64,000 nucleotides of DNA. Source: Neoarius graeffei. Lineage: Eukaryota; Chordata; Actinopteri; Siluriformes; Ariidae. The translations under genes and the position numbers were made by a program. Shown here piece by piece: positions 22,188-29,987 of this stretch. The stretch is taken from the NCBI RefSeq assembly GCF_027579695.1, contig NC_083570.1:9978551-10042550 (forward strand), in the 5' to 3' direction. Numbering within the stretch: the first letter of the stretch is position 1; each line of letters begins with the position of its first letter. The notes under the pieces were generated by a model. The model worked only from the letters and a program-made list of their open reading frames with translations, made no database searches and was not told where the DNA came from.

Positions 22188-22393
22188 TAGTTTACTGTAA
22201 TTATGATCTGGCAGCTATTTACACCGGATCCAGTGTAAATAGCTGCCGGAGCCAATGTCCGAGCTAGCGAGCTAGCGCTGGCTCAGGCTGGGCGTGAGCT
22301 AGCGCTGGCTCCGGAACCTTGGACGTTGGCTCCGGCAGCTATTTACACTGGATCCGGTGTAAATAGCTGCCAAATCATAATTACAGTAAACTA
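22188..22393. repeat. Palindrome, arms about 95-100 bp, with a third arm at 24,600
   Basis: ctagtttactgtaattatga (22,188) pairs with its reverse complement ending at 22,393. The cggcagctatttacac blocks pair too. The outer part is also inverted at 24,600-24,664, so 22,371-24,664 is itself framed by inverted repeats of about 65 bp rich in gagctagc and gccggc. Confidence 0.85.
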
Positions 22394-22682
22394 GAACGTC
22401 CGAGCTAGCTCGCTAGCGCTGGCTCGCGGCCGGCCGCAAGCCAGCGCTGGCTCCGAGCCGCCGCGAGCAAGCTAGGATTGCCACCTGTGTCTGACAAAAA
22501 TCCTGGACATTTCGACCATCCAATCGACCTTTTTGCTTGTAAGCAACGGCGCCCTTCGCACATCTAACCCAAGACAAAAATCGCCCTTCTACGCTGAAAT
22601 TGTATTGCTCTAATTAGTAAAAATGACGCTTTTGCTAGTTATTTGTTTAGTTAATTGCTTTACATAATATAGCAGGTCTTCA

Positions 22683-23580
22683 TTAGCCTGGCAAGCCAGG
22701 CTAAATGTGAATATTTAGTCTGGCCTCGATCCGTAGACATTTCCGAAGCGAGTAGGAGGAACAAACCGCTGTCATTCAAACTGTCTCTGTGCGTATAGGC
22801 CAACGCTCTGACCAATCAGCGCAACAGTGACTGTGACGTAGTCAGAGCGACAGAAAGCAGTGGGGGAGGCCTTGAAATAAATAATTTTTCAAAATGCGTA
22901 TTAATTAATAAACAGGTTCTAGATATTAAGAAGTTTAGAGATAATGACCACAAGTTTGGAGTCTGTACCACATACTTAACATACACTCATTTTTTCCCCC
23001 CAAGTGTTTTCAAGGGTTTGCTTAAACTGTTTTTGAGAGTTTTTATTTAGTGGTGTTTGGTGAAATAATTTCCCTTAAATTTAAAATAACGGGCAAATAA
23101 GAAACAATCAAAAAGTAATGTTTCAAAGCTGTTTATTAATTCTTCGTACTGCACAAACTAGCCCCATCCTTTTGGCTACGAGCGGAGCCAGCTGGTAGAT
23201 CAGACTTTTGCCAAAGCCGGTCGGCAAAACAGCGAAAACGTCCTTCTTGAAAAGGAATGAGCGGAGAGCCTCTTCCTGCTCATGTTTCAACGAAAACTCC
23301 AAGTCTAATTCTTCTAAAACTGATTCCAAAGCGGAGTCAAACGCGCGCTGTTCACTAGCCCGTAGCCATCTTTCCTGCTGTGCTTTCTCCAGCGTCGCAC
23401 AGCTTTGTCGTCACTCCTGCAAAAGCCCGCCCAAAGAATTCAAACAAAAACCTTGTGTTGTGATTGGCAGGCACGATTTGATGCCCGGAGTGTTTTTGTT
23501 TACATGGTGCGAGGCTAGACCCATTCGCTAGGCAAAAATATTTTTGGCCGCTAGGCGGGTGGGTCTAGTTTACTAGGCTA
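22683..23580 (-). mobile_element. hAT-like element carrying a RecQ-helicase exon
   Basis: A perfect 8-bp duplication, GGTCTTCA, flanks it (22,675-22,682 and 23,581-23,588). The ends ttagcctgg and (reverse complement) tagcctagt are short inverted repeats. The size is 898 bp. The only frame is the helicase fragment on the - strand. The 8-bp duplication points to hAT-type integration, but no hAT transposase is present. Confidence 0.8.
23123..23329 (-). pseudogene. RecQ-like DNA helicase N-terminal fragment
   Basis: The 68-residue frame has a Q-motif-like region (FSLKHEQEEALRSFLFKKDV) followed by the Walker A box VLPTGFGKSLIYQLAPLV, hallmark motif I of RecQ helicases. It ends after VAKRMGL in unrelated residues, with an aataaa just downstream (about 23,130), so motifs Ia-VI are missing. 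Similar helicase frames are frequent in fish genomes. Here it is part of a small transposon, so it looks like a captured or deleted element gene and not a host RecQ gene. Confidence 0.75.
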
Positions 23581-23804
23581 GGTCTTCAGTATTTTGGTTT
23601 ATTTCCAACAGTTTTTGGTTGTGGACACCTGGGGGCAGTAGTGGGCACAGGTAAAAGGGGAATACATAATTAAGTTCTGTTTGTTTGCTTATGTGGAATA
23701 AAAATAATCTAATTTTTCATTGTATCTAAGAATACCTGAATGTAACAATGTAAGGTGTAGTGTCCAACAGCTTACCTGATTGCTTAGAGTGTGGTGTGTG
23801 CTTT

Positions 23805-23851
23805 GTATTTGTTTAGCCAAGAGCCTCTGCTGCTCTTGGCTAAACAAATAC
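23805..23851. repeat. Perfect hairpin, 20-bp arms
   Basis: gtatttgtttagccaagagc at 23,805-23,824 is the exact reverse complement of 23,832-23,851, with a 7-base loop. Confidence 0.95.
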
Positions 23852-24254
23852 ATAGGAGGACATGTAACTGATATAACTGGGCACATACAGTATGTACTAC
23901 ACTATTTGATTTAATTCACCAAAACCTTACCTAATCTTCCATTTATATTTGGTGTTTTTCTTTGCTGCTGCTATGAGTCCTGGCTGATTTTCAGTGAATG
24001 TCTTGAACTCAGTACAGGACAACTGAAAGTTTAGCCTGACTTGAAGCTCAGCCTTCACCACTGCAACAGAGAGTCTGTTTCTTTTATCAGTCCAAGCCGG
24101 TTCCAGGCTGCACCAACTCTCTGCTGGGCCAGAGGAAAGAACCGCTTACGTCACCGGGGGGCGGAGTTGTTAAGACCAACAACAATAACAAGACCGCGAA
24201 AGATCACCATTTTTAAGCGCCGAGAAGCCGCAGCTGTACAAACGCGAAGCCATC

Positions 24255-24255
<1 letters not shown>

Positions 24256-24291
<36 letters not shown>

Positions 24292-24300
24292 GTTGTTGTT
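24256..24300. repeat. (ATT)n microsatellite
   Basis: About 13 copies of att are followed by a few gtt. The poly-N and poly-L frames across it are artefacts. Confidence 0.95.
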
Positions 24301-24855
24301 ACTGCTGCTTCTTCCGTGTTTTTGCTTTGATATTCGCGCCAAGGTTTATGTAAACGTAGCGACGTAATGACGTATTCAGCGACGCGATGACGTGACTCCG
24401 CTTAGTGGCGCTTAACACAGGCGAGCTAAGGAAAAGCAAACTGGTTCTCAGCTGGCTCGCAAGTTGAAATACACATTTTGCCCATCATGTACAAAAAACC
24501 GGGACATTCAGTGTCCCGGATTTTTATTTTTTTTTCCCGGGACAGACCATGAAAATCCGGGACAATCAGGAAAAACCGGGACAGGTGGCAACACTAGAGC
24601 TAGCCGGCCGCGAGCCAGCACTAGCGAGCTAGCTCGGACGTTCTAGTTTACTGTAATTATGATCCTCGAGTTTTACTTGCCTACTTTTTATCTTTTCCCC
24701 CTCCCTGAGCGTGTTTGACCTTTATGAGGATAGATGACATTTAAATAATAGTATTCCACAAAATATATAGCCTATTTTTTTTTTTGGGTAGCAGCCTATT
24801 ATTAGCAGCAGTAGTACAATGTGTAACTGAAAACTATGTTTTGTGTGTGTTTCAG

Positions 24856-24977
24856 ATGCCCTCACTCAACAGCCTGGCATGAATGATCTGGTCTTCACCC
24901 AGGCTGTGCAGAAATGGCTACGATATGCGCCAGACAGAACTGGAGGTGTCGCTCGCGCCGAAAGACATGAAAATTAA
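24856..24977 (+). CDS. Candidate last exon of the THAP element protein
   Basis: After the acceptor gtgtgtttcag the frame reads ALTQQPGMNDLVFTQAVQKW, then LRYAPDRTGGVARAERHEN and stop. The APDRTGG ending is one I associate with fish transposon proteins. It shares strand and element with the THAP exon at 22,000. That pairing is inference. Confidence 0.4.
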
Positions 24978-25475
24978 ATGAACTTAAAATAAAAATCTTG
25001 TTTTCTTAAAAAAAAGGCATGTGTTTCATATTTACTATTTTAGGCAATTAAAATGGAGATCCTGGCTGTAGATAAAGCAGGGTATATGAGCCAGATATTT
25101 CTGGTAGGCTATCAATTGAAATAACATTGAAAGTGCATTGATTTTTAGTTATGTTGAAATTTCAATGTTGTTTCAATACCGACGCGAATTGAAATACAAT
25201 TGAAGTTACGTGTGTCCATAGTTAATAAATCAACATCGTTTCAATGTTAGCGGAGGGTGCAAACTGATGTTAAATCAACATCGAAATCTGACGTTGATTC
25301 AATGGTTTAACGTCGACAATGCAATGTTGATTCTACATCGTTTCAATGTCAGCTTGCTATCTGGGATACTACACCTGTAATTTTCCCTAAAATGTAGACA
25401 CAGTTATATCTTTAAGAATTACACCAAAAATGAGGAGACGTGATTTATTCAATCTAAAAGAATCCCTATTTTAAT

Positions 25476-25742
25476 CTAAAAGAGATAGTTGCTTGTAACT
25501 GCCAGGTTGCGCAGCCTGGTGTTCTCCTTATGTAAAGCCTTGACTTGGGTCTCAAGATCTTTACTGGCTGCAGAAGATCCTACACTCTGCAGGTCTCGCA
25601 GTCTTTTATTCTCTTCCCTGAGGGCCCTGATCTCCTCCTCAAGTGCCTCTGAAGCAGTCTCCACTGGGCTGAGATTAGGTTCTTCTTGGGAAAGAACCTC
25701 TAATTCAGACAGTCTTGCAGCTATGAGTCTGTAGTTTTTCTG
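25476..25742 (-). CDS. Coiled-coil exon of an unrecognised - strand gene
   Basis: After an acceptor (ttttacccaacag on the - strand, ending near 25,742) the frame reads KNYRLIAARLSELEVLSQEE and continues to METASEALEEEIRALREENK, a clear heptad-type coiled coil of about 70 residues. The end of the exon near 25,490 is uncertain, because the frame stops after NYLF and the donor is weak. It lies 110 bases outside the right end of the THAP element. It may belong with 26,276-26,440 and 26,988-27,287. Confidence 0.45.
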   Translation of the reverse strand, partial: QKNYRLIAARLSELEVLSQEEPNLSPVETASEALEEEIRALREENKRLRDLQSVGSSAASKDLETQVKALHKENTRLRNLAVTSNYLF

Positions 25743-25907
25743 TTGGGTAAAAATTATCAGATCAATTATGTATTAAACAATACACACGAGTTAGGGAAAT
25801 AAAACCAAAAATTGATTAAAATTAATCATTAAGTTAATCATAAAGTTTAATGTTTTATGGCTAGAATCTGTTTAAATTCATAGCTGTAGTACTATAGATC
25901 CTTTTTT

Positions 25908-26160
25908 TTTTTTTTAAGTTGCCAGGAACTTTCTTGCACAACCTAGCAGGGCTAACATATACAGACAGACAACAATTCACACCTATGGGCAATTTAGAGT
26001 CACCGATTAACCTAACCTGCATGTCTTTGGCCTGTGGGAGGAGGCTGGGGTACCCAGAGAGAATAGCAAACTCCACACAGAAAGGCCCCAGCCAGCCGGC
26101 AGGTTCGAACCCAGAACCCTCTGTGAGGCGACAGTGTTAACCATTGCACCACCGTGCCGC
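25908..26160 (-). mobile_element. Diverged Mermaid-type SINE (copy 4)
   Basis: The body and head (cctaacctgcatgtctttgg, accaccgtgccgc) are clear, but the body shows many substitutions and the (catct)n tail is lost, so it is older than the copies with exact duplications. Confidence 0.8.
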
Positions 26161-26275
26161 TAGTCCCAAAACAACTACAATAAATATTTTCTATTTTCCA
26201 TTGTTTGTGTTAGTCTGGCTCACAACCCAACTACAAAACTGACAGAAATGTAAAAATATATTCTGAAAATAGCTG

Positions 26276-26440
26276 TCATGAAAAGAACCCTATTATCTTT
26301 TTTGCAACTGGTTCTACAGTTTCCTCCAGTGTGTCAAGGAAAAGTTTGTTGGGTACCCTCTTTCTCTTCTTGCTTTTTGGTAGGTCCTTGCAAGAGTTTC
26401 TGCTCAGCAGTCTTAAGTGTAGACTCCTTTTCTGCTGGTA
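26276..26440 (-). CDS. Possible exon with nuclear-localisation-like basic stretch
   Basis: After an acceptor (ctattttttaccag on the - strand) the frame continues KRSLHLRLLSRNSC, then PKSKKRKRVPNKLFLDTLEE, ending near a stop at 26,276. PKSKKRKR resembles a basic nuclear signal. Unknown protein; low confidence that it is coding. Confidence 0.3.
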   Translation of the reverse strand, partial: YQQKRSLHLRLLSRNSCKDLPKSKKRKRVPNKLFLDTLEETVEPVAKKIIGFFS

Positions 26441-26987
26441 AAAAATAGTAGCAAGACAGAATTTAATGCCTAGAAACAAAAGTATGTGGCTTACGTCACA
26501 TCAAATACTGTATTTTACTGTCCACTTTTGTGCTCTTTTTTTTTTTTTACAGTTTTTGTATTGTTTTTCCCCTGCTTTTTTATAATAAGTTTAGTTTGTT
26601 CATTTTAACACGTTAAATTTTGCTGCCATGTACAGCTGCTAAACTGATTTTTACTGTCCAGTGTTAGCTGACAATGTTGACTGTGACGGTAAGTATTCTT
26701 ATAGGCTGACGTTCTTCAATTTGCGACTTTTTAAATAAGTGTTTAATTAGTGTTTCACTGCTAATTACAAATTCAAATTAAGCAGGACTCATGTGACTAA
26801 TGGCCGTTAGTTAGCTAATGTTAGCGAACCGCTAGCTAGCATTTAATTTGAATTTTTAGCTAGCTAGTCACTGTCCCGGAGCTAATAGCCTTCAGCAAAC
26901 GTTACTTGGCCAATAATGCAAAAACCTCAACAGGATAATTGTTATCGTGATTAATGCTACATGACTAACAAAGTAAAAAATAAAAAA

Positions 26988-27287
26988 TTAAGCACTGTAC
27001 CTGCCTGCCAACTGCACATTGTGGGCTGGTTCGACCAGCCACCCATTAGTAGGCCTCTTGCCACCCATGCTGCGGCACTCGACAAGATACTCCTTTTGAG
27101 AGTTTTCAGGATCGAAGTCTACGATCCAATGTACAGGGACTATACTCAACGCATCTTTATCTTTCCCCTTTGACCAGCTAATGAGCGCAAACTTCTTTTT
27201 TTTTTTTTTTTTTCTCCTCTCACTGCTGAGGGGCAGACTCTGAGTGGCGTTGGCTTCTCGTTCGCGCCTATTCTGCCGTCCCATCAA
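26988..27287 (-). CDS. Possible first coding exon of an unrecognised - strand gene
   Basis: The most gene-like part is FALISWSKGKDKDALSIVPV followed by HWIVDFDPENSQKEYLVE and GWLVEPAHNVQLAG, ending near a donor (gcaggcag/gtacag). A tract of 17 A upstream makes the poly-Lys start doubtful. The pattern resembles N-terminal modules in fish BEN-domain-like nuclear proteins, but I cannot confirm that. It could head a gene continuing at 26,440, 25,742 and perhaps 21,153. Confidence 0.4.
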   Translation of the reverse strand: MMGRQNRREREANATQSLPLSSERRKKKKKKKFALISWSKGKDKDALSIVPVHWIVDFDPENSQKEYLVECRSMGGKRPTNGWLVEPAHNVQLAGRYSA

Positions 27288-27570
27288 CCATTACAGTTCA
27301 ATGTGTCCATGGTAACAACTAGCTCCACCAATCAGAGACGTTGCTTTTTCACCATAGGATTCTGACTAGTGTTGCGAAAAAAATCTGTTTTTTAGGTTCT
27401 GTTGGTTAATTTAAAACAATGTTTTTGCTTCTGTATAATTGCTTTACAACGTGCTCACTTTAAAACGAAACGTCTACTGAGAAAATGGATGGGATATTTG
27501 CCTCTGGCAACTGAGTGGGCTGTCACTGTAGCGCTCTTTTTTAATGCAGTCGAGGGTTTATGGAATCAAG

Positions 27571-28643
27571 TTTGTGCCAAAATGTTCATACAATACTTTT
27601 GAAATATCAAACAAAAACGACAAATCAAAATACAAAAAAAGTCAATTTTTTTAGACTGGCAAACAAATTATTCGTGTAATCATGCAAAACATCAGTCTAT
27701 TACTCTTCAGAAATCTTATTTTTGTTCCGCGTCTTTGTCAGTTTTGTTTGACGTAATTTATTTTGGTTGCGATTCCAGCTTTCTCGTTTGCGCTCCCTGA
27801 CTTTTTGCTTGCAGTTTTGGCACAAACTTCACGTATGGGTGGGCTGTCCAGGAATGCATTCCCATTGGGTAACTTGTGTTTGACTGACAGCTACGCTCAG
27901 CCATTCCCTACTCGGATTCTGGCGGACTGTTTGACGAGTGACCGATCCATTGACGGTAAACAAGGATCGAGTGAACTTCAGTGGCGACTATGATATTGAA
28001 TTAATTCAACAAAGTGTAAGTACGGGACAAATGTGTTGTATGTGTTGCAGTAGTACACATTATGCAGGTGTTTCGTGGCAAATCAAATGTTAGCCTTAGC
28101 GCCACTACCCAATATAATAGCTGTTTTGCTAACGTTAAACACCCTGCATAATGTGTACTACTGCAACACATACAGCACATTTGTCCCGCACTTACACTTT
28201 GTTGAATTAATTCAATATCATAGTCGCCACTGAAGTCCACTCGATCCTTGTTTACCATCAATGGATCGGTCACTCGTCAAACAGTCCGCCAGAATCCGAG
28301 TAGGGAATGGCTGAGCGTAGCTGTCAGTCAAGCACAAGTTACCCAACGGGAATGCATTCCTGGACAGCCCACCCACACGTGAAGTTTGTGCCAAAACTGC
28401 AAGCAAAAAGTCAGGGAGCGCAAACGAGAAAGCTGGAATCGCAACCAAAATAAATTACATCAAACAAAACTGAGAAAGACGCGGAACAAAAATAAAAGGT
28501 TTCTGAAGAGTAATAGACTGATGTTTTGCACGATTACACGAATGATTTGTTTGCCAGTCTAAAAAAATTGACTTTTTTTTGTATTTTGATTTGTCGTTTT
28601 TGTTTGATATTTCAAAAGTATTGTATGAACATTTTGGTACAAA
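27571..28643. mobile_element. Foldback element: palindrome with about 500-bp arms
   Basis: The arm 27,571-28,070 is the near-perfect reverse complement of 28,140-28,643, with a 69-base spacer. It begins tttgtgccaaaatgttcata and ends in the mirrored gaacattttggtacaaa. Each arm contains the same short frame, read inwards, ending FSGDYDIELIQQS followed by gtaagt, an exon-like end with splice donor. Outside the arms similarity stops at once. No target duplication is evident. The superfamily is unknown. Confidence 0.85.
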
Positions 28644-28649
28644 ATCTGC

Positions 28650-28992
28650 TCCAGAAGAAGAGAAGCATGGATGGAAGGAGAAGAAACACTGCCCCGGTTC
28701 AGGATATGAGAGTCCATCAAGAACAAGGAGATACTGGAAAAGGAGGTTTGTGTTTTACTCCATCCTAGCCTTACGTTACGTTATTAAACAGTTGTTCTGT
28801 ATTTACTGTTGTAGTTTCGCGGTTCGTGTGGGTTTTTACAAGCTTGCGGCTTAGCTAAACGTAGCTAGCATGCTGTAGCACACTGACTCGCAAACTTCTA
28901 TTTAAACAAGTTATTAGAAATGTTAGGTAAAGCAAGCTTTGGTTGTTTTCAACAACAGACAGTGCCGGTTTTTGCTCTGAGCAATTGGGCAA
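28650..28992. other. Sequence between foldback element and minisatellite
   Basis: An open frame near 28,650-28,745 (KHGWKEKKHCPGSGYESPSR) precedes a ggaggtttgtg stretch. I do not recognise it. The rest shows no gene. Confidence 0.3.
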
Positions 28993-29345
28993 TCTGTTTA
29001 AGGGCGCACTGTGTGGACACTCGGCTGTTTAAGGGTCCTCCAGTGTGGACACTCGGCTGTTTAAGGGCCCTCCAGTGTGGACACTCGGCTGTTTAAGGGC
29101 CCTCCAGTGTGGACACTCGGCTGTTTAAGGGCCCTCCAGTGTGGACACTCGGCTGTTTAAGGGCCCTCCAGTGTGGACACTCGGCTGTTTAAGGGCCCTC
29201 CAGTGTGGACACTCGGCTGTTTAAGGGCCCTCCAGTGTGGACACTCGGCTGTTTAAGGGCCCTCCAGTGTGGACACTCGGCTGTTTAAGGGCCCTCCAGT
29301 GTGGACACTCGGCTGTTTAAGGGCCCTCCAGTGTGGACACTTGGC
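28993..29345. repeat. 32-bp minisatellite, about 10-11 units
   Basis: The unit gtgtggacactcggctgttt + aagggccctcca repeats head to tail every 32 bases from 29,011 to 29,342. Interior units are nearly identical; the first (aagggtcctcca) and last (cacttggccc) differ. It has no spacers and is not a CRISPR. Confidence 0.97.
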
Positions 29346-29940
29346 CCTCAGCTTCGTCCAGTCTTTTACTGTTGCCCTCCACCCGTGTTGTCATAACTTC
29401 CAGGCTTCTCCTCTAATAACTTGCTGACGCTCTCAGTAACCTCCCGAGCTAGCTGTGAGGAGTAGCCACTGCGCCTCAATGTTCGGTCGGCCCCTCGTTG
29501 TTCTTTGAGATTTACTCGGATTTTCGGGTGGAACTGAGCCACTTTCCTTGCTTGACATTGTTAGGAAGCTTAGAGCGGTCAGCAAGATATAAAAATGCAA
29601 GTGTGGTGGGTAAAATTTAAATTACGGTTGATGGGAGCGGGAGCTCAGTGCTAGTCCGACCTCTCAGCTCAGTGGCGTCATAACTCCGCCCTCAGGGAGC
29701 TACTGTTTATAGCTGCTATAATGTTAAAATGTTTTGTTGTCATTCCTACAATGAAATATTATTAAAAATGGATAAGAAGTACAACAAACCCTGTAATAGT
29801 TGGCTGTGGTGTCCGAGGAATAAACCACTCCAGGACGTGCTGTGATGATAAAATCACCAGCGTCAGGGCCCCGTATTCAGGGCCCCGTATGAAGGCAGGT
29901 TCCGTGGCCTCAGAGTGACTGACTGTGTGCTGCACTGAGC
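29346..29940. other. No gene seen
   Basis: Mixed-composition sequence upstream of the receptor exons. I looked for receptor extracellular exons on the + strand and found none I could support. Confidence 0.4.
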
Positions 29941-29987
29941 GTTGTGTCTCTGTATTCACATCCTTGTGTGTGTTTTTGGTTTATCAG

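Larger units (their letters stand above)
22476..24593. mobile_element. hAT-like element ends (gttgccacctgt type)
   Basis: The left end attgccacctgtgtctgac and the reverse complement of the right end (gttgccacctgtcccggttt) match a common fish hAT terminus. The interior holds the RecQ-carrying element, a 20-bp-arm hairpin (23,805-23,851) and an (ATT)n tract. No transposase is present. The target duplication is not clear. Confidence 0.5.
21430..25365 (+). mobile_element. ISL2EU-like THAP transposon holding several nested elements
   Basis: The termini cccagatagcaagctgacat (21,430) and its reverse complement ending at 25,365 (atgtcagcttgctatctggg) are flanked by AT on both sides (21,428-21,429 and 25,366-25,367). 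Subterminal sequence on both sides repeats short cattgaa/ttcaatg motifs. It carries a THAP exon (22,000) and a candidate last exon (24,856), both on the + strand. Between them sit a palindrome, a hAT-like pair of ends and a RecQ-carrying element. The superfamily is inferred from the 2-bp AT duplication plus THAP. Confidence 0.7.

Noticed and set aside
23123-23329. Host RecQ helicase gene
   Set aside because: Only the first motifs are present, and the whole unit is bounded by an 8-bp target duplication.
24151-24342. Poly-Asn and poly-Leu frames
   Set aside because: Produced by the (ATT)n microsatellite.
28993-29345. Array of 32-bp repeats resembling a CRISPR
   Set aside because: Units are contiguous with no unique spacers, in a vertebrate genome; it is a minisatellite.
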